The notes under the pieces were generated by a model. The model saw only the letters and a program-made list of their open reading frames with translations. It was not told where the DNA came from and searched no databases. Of a DNA stretch of 45,485 nucleotides, positions 1-7,643 are shown in pieces. Origin of the DNA: Methylobacterium sp. WL119 (GTDB taxonomy: Bacteria > Pseudomonadota > Alphaproteobacteria > Rhizobiales > Beijerinckiaceae); NCBI RefSeq assembly GCF_008039875.1, contig NZ_VRUU01000034.1:1-45485 (forward strand), written 5' to 3'. Every line of letters begins with the position of its first letter. Positions within the stretch are counted from its first letter, which is position 1. The position numbers and the translations under genes were made by a program.

Positions 1-353
1 GAGGCGAATTTGACGATCTTGCTGACCCGACCGGCGCGGTCGAGGACTGGACTGTAGGTTGCCTGGATCCACACCTCGTGACCGTCCTTGGCGACACGCT
101 TGAACTCACGGGTCTGCGGCTCACCGCGGCGTAGTGCGTCCCAGAACGCGCGATAGGCCGGTGCGTCGCGCTCCGACGACGTGACGAGGTTTCGGTGGCT
201 CTGACCCTTCAGTTCGGCCAGCGTGTAGCCGACGAGACCGAGGAAGTTGGCGTTGGCATCGAGGATCGTGCCATCGGGGGCGAACGCGATGCGGGCACGC
301 GAACGGTCGATGCTGTCGAACAACGCGCGTAAGGGGGTGTCGAACAAGCGCAC
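1..353 (-). CDS. PAS-domain sensory protein, probably chemoreceptor-like (N-terminal part)
   Basis: The reading frame runs off the left edge, so only about 118 N-terminal residues are visible. A GTG at 351-353 gives a start MRLFDTPLRALFDSIDRSRA. The following stretch (DGTILDANANFLGLVGY) is the typical opening of a PAS domain, and the end (KDGHEVWIQATYSPVLD) matches the PAS/PAC boundary. PAS domains of this kind precede a second PAS and a methyl-accepting signalling domain in BdlA/Aer-like chemoreceptors, but histidine kinases and diguanylate cyclases also carry them. The output domain lies outside the window, so the chemoreceptor label is inference; the PAS assignment is firm. Confidence 0.75.
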   Translation of the reverse strand, partial: MRLFDTPLRALFDSIDRSRARIAFAPDGTILDANANFLGLVGYTLAELKGQSHRNLVTSSERDAPAYRAFWDALRRGEPQTREFKRVAKDGHEVWIQATYSPVLDRAGRVSKIVKFA

Positions 354-821
354 CGGCGGGCTCCATGCGGATAGATTGGATCTGTTCCGCCTGTCATGCC
401 AGATTATAATCAATAATTCCCTAATCTATAGCCCCATCACGGAATTACTATCAGCATAAAATCCGTTAGAAACCGATCAATTGATAATAATGAGGTCGGA
501 AACTGCATTTGATGGTTTCAGTTGCGCATCGCCCAAATTGGAGGCCCTTGCGAGACTATCTAGGATGATTGGTAGGCCAGCCACCGCTGGGTGGAGTGGA
601 GGAGGGAGCGGCCGCCTCCGCGACCCACGCTGATCCGAGCTTGCCGCACCATAGCCCGACGCATCCGCCAAAGATGGTGGCGTGCCCGTCTCATTAGCAA
701 CGCAAACTGAGCAGGTTGTTGCGGTACATGTAGAAGGGCCGCGCTACCAGCACGGCCGATGGAGCAAAGGACCGGCTGACTGTTGCTCCAACGTTTGTGA
801 GACGACGGGATCCGCACGGGA
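354..821. other. Gene-free stretch between the PAS gene and the Tat-protein operon
   Basis: No convincing coding frame is present. The part at about 380-560 is clearly AT-richer than its surroundings and would fit the promoter region of the minus-strand PAS gene. The rest is GC-rich and only holds frames with poor, arginine/proline-heavy composition. No tRNA-like fold was seen. Confidence 0.4.
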
Positions 822-1544
822 TCAACCCTTCTCTTTTGCCTCCCTGCCCCCGAGTGCCACGAGGTTCTGCAGCAGCTTCCTGTAAGAGGGATCGATCGAG
901 CTGCCTCCACGATCGCTGCTCCAGACCTGCTGCATGGCGAGCCCGGCCCGACCCTTGACTGCCAGGCCGGGGATCGTGGCAGCATCCATCGCGGCGATGT
1001 CGAAGGCGATCCGCAAGACATCGCGGCCGGCATGGAACCGGGCGTCCTCGACAGCCGGGATACCAGCCGCTTCGCGCGCTGCGAGATGGGCGGCATGGTA
1101 GGCCTCGCACGAGGTTCGAAGGCGCCGATGGTGCTTGCAGATGCGGGTGCGCCCGTCGTGATACCGCTTCGTGCTCTGCACTGCCTCCCATGGCCACAGG
1201 ATCATCACGCGATGGTCGAACTGCCTGTGGCACGGCTCGCCGTCCGCGTTGGGTGGTGCCTCTCCATGGAAGTGCCACCCTGCCGGGCCGGTGATGCGAG
1301 GACGAACGATTTCAGGCGGGATTTCCGGCTTGATCGTCTCGAACTGGGCGACACGCTCGGCCTTGCGCTCGCACAGCATCAGGAAGCGGGTCAGGGCCTT
1401 GTCCAGGTCGGCGCCGAGCCGGATAAGGTCGGTGTCGGGGCTCGGTGCCGCCGCAAGAACCGTGGGAGCCACGAGCACGATCGAACCGGTTGAGAGCGCG
1501 GTGAGGCCGCGCAGGAAGCCGCGACGGGATGAGGGACCGTTCAT
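822..1544 (-). CDS. Tat-exported protein of unknown function
   Basis: A 240-residue protein, last gene of a five-gene minus-strand operon. The N-terminus has SSRRGFLRG followed by a hydrophobic stretch ending near VLAAAPS (about residue 35), a classic twin-arginine leader, so the mature protein should be exported folded. The mature part is rich in charged residues and histidine (ICKHHRRLRTSCEAYHAAH), with no recognised domain. It starts four bases inside the stop of the upstream gene (ATGA overlap), which points to translational coupling. The leader is nearly identical in its core to that of the preceding gene, suggesting leader duplication. Function unknown. Confidence 0.75.
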   Translation of the reverse strand: MNGPSSRRGFLRGLTALSTGSIVLVAPTVLAAAPSPDTDLIRLGADLDKALTRFLMLCERKAERVAQFETIKPEIPPEIVRPRITGPAGWHFHGEAPPNADGEPCHRQFDHRVMILWPWEAVQSTKRYHDGRTRICKHHRRLRTSCEAYHAAHLAAREAAGIPAVEDARFHAGRDVLRIAFDIAAMDAATIPGLAVKGRAGLAMQQVWSSDRGGSSIDPSYRKLLQNLVALGGREAKEKG

Positions 1545-1999
1545 CGGCCGCCCTCCCGCCAGTCGGCGCCGATCGTGCTGAGGACCAGGGCCGCCCGCGT
1601 CGAGGGTGGGGCAGCCGTAACCATGGCATCGGCCCTGGCATCCATCGGCCAGTGGCTGAGCATCTTGTCGGCCAGCGGGGCGATCGGCGCCGAGAGGGGG
1701 CTGTAGTACCCGCTGTAGTACCGTTCTTCCGGGCTCAGCATGCCGAGCAGTTCGTCGTGGGCGTGGCCGTGCTCGCGAGCGAGGAAGGCGACGTAGCGCT
1801 TCATCAGGGGCAGGGTCAGCGGCTCGGCGACCGCGGATGGGCTACCGATCAGGGTCACACCGCCGCCGATCAGGGTCAGCGAGAGCAGGCCGCGCAGGAA
1901 GCCGCGGCGGGGCGGGACGGGCTCGTCGTTGCGCATCGCCGCGATGGCGCGGGTAACGGGGCCGGTCTGCGGGTTCGAGGCGTGCAGGGTCGTTGCCAT
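1541..1999 (-). CDS. Tat-exported protein of unknown function
   Basis: A 152-residue protein with an N-terminal extension of about 30 residues before PPRRGFLRGLLSLT, then a hydrophobic segment ending at SPSAVA (about residue 58). This is a twin-arginine leader with an n-region longer than usual. The mature part contains EERYYSGYYSPLSAP and no domain I recognise. It overlaps the next gene by four bases and follows the previous one by about 65 bp. An internal start nearer the RR motif is possible, but no better ATG is evident. Confidence 0.7.
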   Translation of the reverse strand: MATTLHASNPQTGPVTRAIAAMRNDEPVPPRRGFLRGLLSLTLIGGGVTLIGSPSAVAEPLTLPLMKRYVAFLAREHGHAHDELLGMLSPEERYYSGYYSPLSAPIAPLADKMLSHWPMDARADAMVTAAPPSTRAALVLSTIGADWREGGR

Positions 2000-2064
2000 A
2001 GCTGGGGCTCCAGAGGGCTTGGGGTGGACGCGGAAGTTGGAGGGGGGGCCCGTTTGGGCGCCGA

Positions 2065-2475
2065 TCAGGTCGGCCGAGGCGGCAGCACGGCGCCGGGCCG
2101 GGCGAACACCTTGCGCAGCTGGCGACGGGCGGCACGTCGGGCACCTGCGCTACCGGCACGCTCGACGCGGGCGGTGTGGTAGGCGGCCAGGGCAGCGGCG
2201 GCCTCAGGCGTGGTTGGCGTCAGGGCGTAGAGGTCGAGGCGGGCCAGCCTGCGGACGTGAGCCAAGGAAGCGCGATAGGCACGCCAACCGGCGGGCATCG
2301 GCAGGCCAGAGGCGGTCAGGTCGGCCGCGACACGGCCCGAAGCGGTATAGGTGGCATCGGCTTTTTCAGCCCAGCGGATCGCCGGCAGCACACGGTCGGA
2401 AGCCATAGCCGGCACCCGCGAGGACACGAGGACGAGGAAGGCGCCGAGGACGCCACGGCGGGAGAGGTCGGCCAT
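2065..2475 (-). CDS. Small protein with twin-arginine-like leader
   Basis: I place the start at the ATG at 2473-2475, giving 136 residues beginning MADLSRRGVLGAFLVLVSS, a Tat-type leader with likely cleavage after PAMAS. The frame is open further upstream, but that extension overlaps the preceding gene and has unlikely composition. The mature protein is predicted helical, rich in Ala/Arg (VRRLARLDLYAL, GARRAARRQLRKVF), without cysteines. It shares the TGATG stop/start junction with the upstream gene. Function unknown. Confidence 0.65.
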   Translation of the reverse strand: MADLSRRGVLGAFLVLVSSRVPAMASDRVLPAIRWAEKADATYTASGRVAADLTASGLPMPAGWRAYRASLAHVRRLARLDLYALTPTTPEAAAALAAYHTARVERAGSAGARRAARRQLRKVFARPGAVLPPRPT

Positions 2476-2675
2476 CAGTGCGCCCCGCTCAGTTCGGCGG
2501 CGACGAGGCGCCAGCGGCGGGCGTTGCCAAGCGCCCAGGCATGGGCCGCGCGCTGGTCGGTCTCGCCGGCCGCAATGCGAAGGCGGTAGGAGGCCGCAAG
2601 GCGCAGGCAGATCGCGTGATCCTGTCGGGCGTGCAGCAGGCGGACGGCGGGGGAGCGGATCAGGTCGGAGGCCAT
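2475..2675 (-). CDS. Small helical protein, unknown function
   Basis: A 66-residue protein starting MASDLIRSPAVRLLHARQDH and ending RWRLVAAELSGAH. It has no export signal, unlike the three genes downstream, and looks all-helical and basic. It ends on the TGATG that starts the next gene and begins 11 bp after the previous one, so it belongs to the operon. No family recognised. Confidence 0.55.
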   Translation of the reverse strand: MASDLIRSPAVRLLHARQDHAICLRLAASYRLRIAAGETDQRAAHAWALGNARRWRLVAAELSGAH

Positions 2676-2686
2676 CGGTCCGACCC

Positions 2687-3010
2687 TCAGTGCGCACGGT
2701 AGGCGCGGGAAGACTTGGCGGCGGCCCAGGCGCCTTTCAGCGCGTAGGACATGCACACGCCCCAGGCGTCGCCGGTCACTTCCAGGCGGGCCTGAGCCGA
2801 ACGGATGGCAGCGCGCATGATCGCCGAGCGGTCGAACGTGCCATCCCGGTTGACCAGCGGAGCGACGGTGGCGGCGAAGCGCTTGGCGCTCTCGGTTGAG
2901 GCGATGACCGCGGCCTTCGTGGCGATGAAGGCGCGGCGGGCATCGGCGGTCAGGCGCGGGTCGGCGCTGCGGGCGATGTGCGAGGCGGGGATGAGGTTGG
3001 CGTAGCGCAT
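2687..3010 (-). CDS. First gene of the five-gene operon, unknown function
   Basis: A 107-residue protein beginning MRYANLIPASHIARSADPRL. It is alanine-rich and predicted helical, without membrane segments or a leader. As promoter-proximal gene it faces a short divergent region shared with an XRE regulator at 3083, so the regulator may control both directions. No domain recognised. Confidence 0.6.
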   Translation of the reverse strand: MRYANLIPASHIARSADPRLTADARRAFIATKAAVIASTESAKRFAATVAPLVNRDGTFDRSAIMRAAIRSAQARLEVTGDAWGVCMSYALKGAWAAAKSSRAYRAH

Positions 3011-3035
3011 CGGGGCGGCCTTGCGTTTCGGCTGA

Positions 3036-3056
3036 TTTCAGTCATATAATCTGAAA
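3036..3056. promoter_or_regulatory. Candidate operator in the divergent promoter region
   Basis: TTTCAG at 3036-3041 and CTGAAA at 3051-3056 form a perfect 6-bp inverted repeat with an AT-rich 9-bp spacer (TCATATAAT). It lies between the divergent minus-strand operon and the XRE regulator gene at 3083, where an XRE operator would be expected. Assignment is inference from position and symmetry. Confidence 0.4.
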
Positions 3057-3082
3057 CCCTTCGATCTAGCAAGCTGTTTTTT

Positions 3083-3403
3083 ATGATATACGACGAAAAA
3101 GCTATTTCTGGGGCTCAGTGCCGGGCGGCTCGCGCGCTGCTGGATTGGACGCGCGAAGACCTAGCCCGCGAGAGCAAGGTGTCTCGTGCGACGATCGCGG
3201 ATTACGAGACGGGGAAGCGTCCGGCTCGGGAGCGAACGACCGACGACCTACGGCAGGCCCTTGAGGCCGGTGGGATCGAGTTCACGCCCGAGAACGGAGG
3301 CGGGGCCGGCGTCAGGTTTCGAGAGCGATCAGACGCCAAGCCGGACGAGGGCCTGCGCCCGGATCAACTCACGAGCGAAAACGACGGCGGCGCGGAGGGA
3401 TAG
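3083..3403 (+). CDS. XRE-family helix-turn-helix regulator
   Basis: A 106-residue protein whose residues about 10-65 form a Cro/C1-type helix-turn-helix: AARALLDWTREDLARESKVS then TIADYETGKRPARERT. The following GGIEFTPENGGGAGVRFRE is the usual C-terminal strand of this subfamily of short XRE proteins. It is the first gene of a three-gene plus operon with the TIGR02391-type gene (8-bp gap) and a small HTH gene. It probably autoregulates through the palindrome at 3036-3056. Confidence 0.9.
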   Translation: MIYDEKAISGAQCRAARALLDWTREDLARESKVSRATIADYETGKRPARERTTDDLRQALEAGGIEFTPENGGGAGVRFRERSDAKPDEGLRPDQLTSENDGGAEG

Positions 3404-3411
3404 AGGCCGGC

Positions 3412-4191
3412 ATGCACTTCGAGGGACTGCCCGACGAAGCCGACGTGCTCCTGGCCTTGGAGCCGGACGAGATCGGTTTGAGGCTGCTGCCGACCCTGGC
3501 GCGACCCTCGACGATGCCGGGCATACCTCTCGCCCTTCAAACCTTCCTTGGGTTCGCCTTCGCGACCGTTCAGTACGCGGATGGCCGGCTTGGCTTTAGA
3601 AGCCCGTACCCAGCCGAGCGCCATCCCGAGGTCAAGGAAGCCATCGCGGAAGCATGGGCCTGGCTAGAGAGGGAAGGACTCCTCATGCCGGTTCTGGTCA
3701 ACCTGACGGGTGGCGGCGAGGAGTTCCACCCGACGAACCGACAGGTCAGCCGGAAGGGGCGGCGGATCGCGCTGCAACCACAACTCGGCTTGAGCACTCG
3801 CATGCTGCCGAAGGAAGCGTTGCACCCTACTATCCGCGAGGACGTGTGGAGCCTGTTCCACCGCGGGAAGTACGATACGGCGGTGTTCGAGGCCATGAAG
3901 GCGGTTGAGATCGCGGTCCGAGAGGCAGCCAACCTGCCGGCCACCGAGATCGGGGTGCACCTGATGCGCACCGCGTTCGACCCGAAAAAGGGTAATCTCA
4001 GGGACACGAAGGCGCCCCTTGCAGAGCAGGAAGGGCGGTCCGCGCTGTTTGCTGGCGCTATCGCTGCCTACAAGAACCCGCAGTCGCATCGGCGGGTCGC
4101 CCTCGACGATCCCGACGAGGCGTTCGAAATCATCATGTTGGCGAACCACCTCCTGCGGATCGTCTCGGACTGCAACAGCGTGTTCAGTTGA
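3412..4191 (+). CDS. TIGR02391 (Ymh)-family protein
   Basis: A 259-residue protein. The C-terminal half, from about residue 135, has the family signature: LHPTIREDVWSLFHRGKY, FEAMKAVEIAVREAANLP, LMRTAF, and LFAGAIAAYKNPQSHR. TIGR02391 proteins are frequent in mobile and defence-associated loci, and the KNPxxHR ending recalls HEPN-like folds, but no catalytic activity can be assigned from sequence. The N-terminal half is specific to this group. It sits between an XRE regulator and a small HTH protein, an arrangement compatible with a regulated stress or abortive-infection module. That role is inference. Confidence 0.8.
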   Translation: MHFEGLPDEADVLLALEPDEIGLRLLPTLARPSTMPGIPLALQTFLGFAFATVQYADGRLGFRSPYPAERHPEVKEAIAEAWAWLEREGLLMPVLVNLTGGGEEFHPTNRQVSRKGRRIALQPQLGLSTRMLPKEALHPTIREDVWSLFHRGKYDTAVFEAMKAVEIAVREAANLPATEIGVHLMRTAFDPKKGNLRDTKAPLAEQEGRSALFAGAIAAYKNPQSHRRVALDDPDEAFEIIMLANHLLRIVSDCNSVFS

Positions 4192-4460
4192 GTATGACGA
4201 GGCAGGCGGTGCCCCTTCCCGCCGCCCGCCTGCTCACCAGGGCGCAGGCGGCATCGTACTGCGGCCTCTCGGTGGGCGTGTTCCAGCGCGAGTGCGACGT
4301 GCGCCCGATCCGCTTACGCGTAGACACCGTGCAGCGGTACGACCGCCGAGACCTCGACCAATGGATAGACCGCTGCAAGGGAGAGCCCGGCACTCGCTCG
4401 ATCGACGAGTGGCTGGACGCCCTAGATACTCGCGTTCCGCCCGGTCGGCCGGCGCGATGA
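4188..4460 (+). CDS. Small helix-turn-helix (excisionase/AlpA-like) protein
   Basis: About 90 residues from a TTG at 4188, which overlaps the upstream stop; an ATG at 4194 would shorten it by two residues. LLTRAQAASYCGLSVGVFQR is a MerR/excisionase-type winged helix opening, and VQRYDRRDLDQWIDRC is the usual wing plus DLxxWI helix. Such proteins regulate or assist recombination in phages and islands. No recombinase lies directly downstream. Confidence 0.75.
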   Translation: MSMTRQAVPLPAARLLTRAQAASYCGLSVGVFQRECDVRPIRLRVDTVQRYDRRDLDQWIDRCKGEPGTRSIDEWLDALDTRVPPGRPAR

Positions 4461-4555
4461 CGCGCGAGCTTGAACCTCAGCCCGACTGGTGGCGGGTTAT
4501 GCAGGGGCTTCCCGTACTGAGATCCCTTTGCCGTTGCCGGGTGACAGTCTGCTAA
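4457..4555 (+). CDS. Possible 32-residue peptide coupled to the HTH gene
   Basis: An ATG at 4457 overlaps the HTH stop (ATGA) and opens a 32-codon frame starting MTRELEPQPDWWRVMQGLPV and ending in a cysteine-rich tail. Only the coupling supports it; it may be the degraded start of a lost gene. Confidence 0.25.
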   Translation: MTRELEPQPDWWRVMQGLPVLRSLCRCRVTVC

Positions 4556-4680
4556 CCGATCGGGGGCACCTTACCGGCAAGCCGGGCTCAGGACCGGTTC
4601 GCTGGTGAGATGGACGAAGCACCCGTCGCCCCGTGATTAGATCGGGGGACGGGCCTGCCTCACCTACGGCTCTGGCCGCG

Positions 4681-4983
4681 CTACTCCACCGACCGCAGCT
4701 TCGGGCCCGCCCCGGTATGCACTCCCGTGAAGTCCGGCCGGGTGCTGATCCGATCCTTCCGCCCGCAGGCCGAGCACACCAGCCGAAGCGCGACATCCGG
4801 CACGGGGAAGTCGTCGGGCAGCCCATCGAACGGCATCGCGCCGCTGTGCCCGCACTCGCAGAACACCAGCAACCCGCGCGCGCCATTCGCCTTGCTGTTC
4901 GCAATCGTAGCCGGCGGCTGCTCGATGCCGTCGGCGTTGTACCAGCGACGTGGGTTGCGGAGGTGCCTCGGAATGCCGGTCAT
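4681..4983 (-). CDS. Small zinc-ribbon-like protein
   Basis: I place the start at the ATG at 4981-4983 (MTGIPRHLRNPRRWYNADG), giving about 100 residues. Two paired-cysteine knuckles, CECG and CSACG, about 30 residues apart, look like a zinc ribbon. The ATG overlaps the stop of the 59-residue gene upstream by three bases, so the three small genes here form one coupled unit. Function unknown; zinc binding is inference from cysteine spacing. Confidence 0.65.
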   Translation of the reverse strand: MTGIPRHLRNPRRWYNADGIEQPPATIANSKANGARGLLVFCECGHSGAMPFDGLPDDFPVPDVALRLVCSACGRKDRISTRPDFTGVHTGAGPKLRSVE

Positions 4984-5159
4984 TGGATCGTCGCCGAGCT
5001 GGGTACGAGGCCCATCAGCGCGGCAAGCTTCATCAAGCCCGCGTCGGTCATCTCCTCGCCATTCACGAGCCACAGGCTCAGGTCGTCGCCAGTTGGCTCG
5101 ACGTACAGGCCGAGCGCGCGAAGGGCTTCGACGGCTTCGTGGAACGGGTCGTCACTCAA
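4980..5159 (-). CDS. Small acidic protein with a TTG start
   Basis: A 59-residue frame from TTG (5157-5159) to TGA (4980-4982): starts LSDDPFHEAVEALRALGLYV, then DLSLWLVNGEEMTDAGLMKL. There is no ATG at the front. The TTG overlaps the stop of the upstream gene (TTGA), and its own stop overlaps the ATG of the next gene (ATGA). The regular composition and both overlaps make it a convincing gene despite its size. Function unknown. Confidence 0.7.
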   Translation of the reverse strand: MSDDPFHEAVEALRALGLYVEPTGDDLSLWLVNGEEMTDAGLMKLAALMGLVPSSATIQ

Positions 5160-5365
5160 TGCCCGGTGCTCTCGTTCTTCTCCCGAGCAAGCGTGTTCAG
5201 GAGGTCCACAAGGTCGTCGGCCACCTCTATGCTGAGGCCGGTCTGCGGCACGCCGTTGACCCGCGCCGGCTCGTAGGTGGCGATGTCGTAGACCGTCCAG
5301 CCCTCGTCATCCTTCCGCATGTCGAAGGCCTGGACAGGCGTGTTGCTGTTCGCGGGAGCGGTCAT
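5156..5365 (-). CDS. Small protein of unknown function
   Basis: A 69-residue protein starting MTAPANSNTPVQAFDMRKDD, with GWTVYDIATYEPARVNGVPQ and a helical tail (VADDLVDLLNTLAREKN). It is the first of three overlapping minus genes. The composition fits a phage or plasmid accessory protein. No domain recognised. Confidence 0.65.
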   Translation of the reverse strand: MTAPANSNTPVQAFDMRKDDEGWTVYDIATYEPARVNGVPQTGLSIEVADDLVDLLNTLAREKNESTGH

Positions 5366-5518
5366 CCGGGGATCTTAAAACTGCCCGGCTCACCACGCCA
5401 ACAGCCTGATCGCCGCGACAGCGAGGCCTCAAGGCCTCCCCATCACTGAAGGTCGCCTAGCTGGTCGAGAGACCTACCGTTGACTTAGCCGTGCCTGCCG
5501 GCCGGCAATTAGTGCCAG

Positions 5519-6118
5519 CTACCGGCAGTGATCCGCGGGCTCGCACGGCACCTCGGCGGCGCTCCAGGCGTGCTTATGGCACTGACGCGGAGGGTCGTAC
5601 CGATAGAGAAGCACGGTGCCAAAAACCGCATGCGGATCGATCACCGTCTGAGGCCGGCATGCAGTAACCTGAAGCGCCTTCAAGAAAGCATGGCGCTCGG
5701 CATTCGAGTTTGCCGTTGCCGTGATGTCGGCATGAGACCAGTCAATCAGCGTCGGCAGCGCCCAGCACGAATGGACGTAATCGCAATGGCTGATCGGCGA
5801 CCGCTCCTCAACGTCTTGGAGTGAGGGCAGTGTGACGGGCTGTTCGTCATCGAATTTGACCGTGAGTTGCAGGGAGCCGCCCATGGCCTCGACATAGCTT
5901 CGGAGCGTCGAAAGCAGCAGGTCGCTACGGCGCTCAAGGCGCGAAATGCTGTCCTGCCGAACGCCGAGAAGTTCGGCCATGCGCTCTTGGGTCAGCTTCC
6001 TGGCCTTGCGCATCCGCCGCAGTGCGTACTCCTCAAGGATAAGCTCGTCGGAACGGCCGGCGATCTGGTCGCGGCGCTCCTCGGGGAGGGTTTCTAGGAT
6101 CTGGTCAAGCGTCTTCAT
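5519..6118 (-). CDS. higA: HigA-like XRE antitoxin with abnormal C-terminal extension
   Basis: Residues about 1-105 are a standard antitoxin of the XRE/HigA type: MKTLDQILETLPEERRDQI, then HTH KLTQERMAELLGVRQDSI, and LRSYVEAMGGSLQLTVKF. Family members usually end near 100-120 residues. Here the frame continues for about 90 more residues (from about SPISHCDYVHSCWAL) with cysteine/histidine-rich composition unlike the family, so the normal stop was probably lost by rearrangement and downstream DNA is now read through. It overlaps the toxin gene by four bases. The N-terminal part should still bind DNA; whether the extension is stable is unknown. Confidence 0.85.
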   Translation of the reverse strand: MKTLDQILETLPEERRDQIAGRSDELILEEYALRRMRKARKLTQERMAELLGVRQDSISRLERRSDLLLSTLRSYVEAMGGSLQLTVKFDDEQPVTLPSLQDVEERSPISHCDYVHSCWALPTLIDWSHADITATANSNAERHAFLKALQVTACRPQTVIDPHAVFGTVLLYRYDPPRQCHKHAWSAAEVPCEPADHCR

Positions 6119-6489
6119 GGCTTCCTACTCGACCTCCTCACGGGGTTGAGACTCTTAAGATGCGCTGCGAACCGTTCGTCGGCGGTCCGAATAAGTTGCT
6201 CGTACCACTTCGATTGGTTTGCCCCCTGTTTGTCCCCGCCGCACAGGACGATCGCCTGACGCTGAGGGTCGAACGCGAAGGCAAACCGCCACAAACCATC
6301 GAGCCGAAAACGTAGCTCCTTCATGTTCTGGAACTGCGACGTTTGCAGCCTATCCACGTTCGGTCGGCCGAGATCGGGACCGAATTCGGCAAGCAGCCGG
6401 AGCCGCGCCAGAAGCTCATTCTGGATCGGCACCGGGAGCCGCTGAAATTCGGGCTCGAAGTCGTCATGCAGGGCGACCGTGAACGGCAT
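6115..6489 (-). CDS. higB: HigB/RelE-superfamily toxin (Gp49-like)
   Basis: A 124-residue protein, first gene of the pair. FTVALHDDFEPEFQRLPVPI is the usual opening of the Gp49-like HigB branch, followed by ELRFRLDGLWRFAFAFDPQR and IVLCGGDKQGANQSKWYE, which hold the Arg/Lys/Tyr residues expected of an mRNA-interferase surface. Family members cleave mRNA at the ribosome. Toxin-first order with a 4-bp overlap to an XRE antitoxin is typical of higBA. The C-terminus extends slightly beyond the usual end with basic residues. Confidence 0.88.
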   Translation of the reverse strand: MPFTVALHDDFEPEFQRLPVPIQNELLARLRLLAEFGPDLGRPNVDRLQTSQFQNMKELRFRLDGLWRFAFAFDPQRQAIVLCGGDKQGANQSKWYEQLIRTADERFAAHLKSLNPVRRSSRKP

Positions 6490-6881
6490 CGACTAAAGAA
6501 TGCCTTACGAGCAATATGGTTTCAAGGCCATATTTTTTGGAGATGGCGTCGCGTCGCGGGTAGCAACTACGTTGACTCGGCTGTACGCCCCAGCCGACAT
6601 GAGCGGTCCCGAGGGCTGCGCACCCGTGCGAGTCGGCGGGCATTAGGAGATCAAGGCCGCGAGAAAGACCTAAGCCCAAAACGCCAACGGCCCCACCCCG
6701 GCAAGGGTGAGGCCGTCGAAATCGATGGGTCTGTGGAGACCTTTTCCAACTCCCCAGACATCATAGCTCCCGCCGGGAGTCAATCGGGATCGCTTCCCGA
6801 AACGATGGCGCTTTGCCTTTTGCCGGGGACGGTTCACGCTGAGCCCCCTGCTTTGACGCGGCCCAAGCAGGGCTGTGAGCG
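6490..6881. other. Gene-free leader region with hairpin at 6687-6716
   Basis: No convincing coding frame. A 12-bp inverted repeat (ACGGCCCCACCC at 6687-6698, GGGTGAGGCCGT at 6705-6716, one mismatch, six-base loop) lies about 165 bp upstream of the HTH gene at 6882. An AAAACGCC run precedes it, so a minus-strand transcript would end in GGCGTTTT after the stem; no minus gene feeds into it. It may be a leader hairpin or a bidirectional terminator. Confidence 0.45.
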
Positions 6882-7643
6882 ATGAACTACGCCTATGAGA
6901 TCCGCAGGCAGGCGGAGGCGGCTCCGCGCGCCGCGCTACCGGCCGTCGCGTCCGCGTTGTGGAAAGCGTTCGGAGAGGGGCACCTGTCCGAGGTCGAGGC
7001 GGAGGCGTTGGCCGCCGTCATCGAGGCGCGGCAGGTTTCTTCCGGTTCTGGAAAGAACTTGCCCCCGGACCGAGCAGGAAGCCCCAGGACGGGCGCCGGC
7101 TCCCGACCGCGCACGGATGCGTCGATGGCCCGCCGCCGCCGCTGGGCGGCCTCCGGGCGGCTTCCTCCGGGGCTCGCGTCACGGTTCACCCTAGCAGAGC
7201 AAGCGGTCCTGTCCCTCGTCGCGGCCGAGACCGGCCGGCGCGGGGACTGCCGCCTCGCCGTCGGACATCTCGCGGCGATCGTCGGGGTGGCCGAGACGAC
7301 GGTGCGCAACGCGATCAGGGAGGCGCGCAAGCTCGGGCTGGTGACGGTTGAGGAGCGGCGAGTAACCGGCTTCCGCAACGACACGAACGTGGTCCGTATC
7401 GTCTCGGCCGAGTGGACGGCCTGGCTGCGACTGGCACGGAAAGGGAGCCGCGAAACGCTACCCCCTTCCTTCGAAGGGGTAGGGTGCAAATCAGCGAAGC
7501 GCACGCATACTGATGTTCCATATCCTGTGAACTCAGGAGCTCGGAGCCGTCAAAAGGGCTGCCGGCAAGCGGCGGGCGACCCTGCCGACAGAGCAACATC
7601 TGGAAATCGCGAGGCGGGTAGAGCGGGCCGAGCTATGCGGTAG
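6882..7643 (+). CDS. Helix-turn-helix protein of a replication-regulator-like family
   Basis: A 253-residue protein. Residues about 95-185 form a winged helix: RFTLAEQAVLSLVAAETGRR, LAAIVGVAETTVRNAIREAR, LGLVTVEERR, then NVVRIVSAEWTAWLRLA. GntR/MarR-like winged helices with this layout are common in alphaproteobacterial plasmids and islands, some next to replication genes. The N-terminal 80 residues are Ala/Pro-rich; the last 60 are low-complexity and basic and may be read-through. No partner gene identifies its target. Confidence 0.7.
   Translation: MNYAYEIRRQAEAAPRAALPAVASALWKAFGEGHLSEVEAEALAAVIEARQVSSGSGKNLPPDRAGSPRTGAGSRPRTDASMARRRRWAASGRLPPGLASRFTLAEQAVLSLVAAETGRRGDCRLAVGHLAAIVGVAETTVRNAIREARKLGLVTVEERRVTGFRNDTNVVRIVSAEWTAWLRLARKGSRETLPPSFEGVGCKSAKRTHTDVPYPVNSGARSRQKGCRQAAGDPADRATSGNREAGRAGRAMR

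Noticed and set aside
560..1278. Minus-strand frames of 178 and 194 codons overlapping the Tat protein at 822.
   Set aside because: They lack leader or domains, while the overlapping frame has a clear Tat signal and coupled start.
2065..2697. A 210-residue version of the third gene in the Tat operon.
   Set aside because: The added 74 residues are Pro/Arg-rich, overlap two upstream genes and lie before a perfect twin-arginine leader start.
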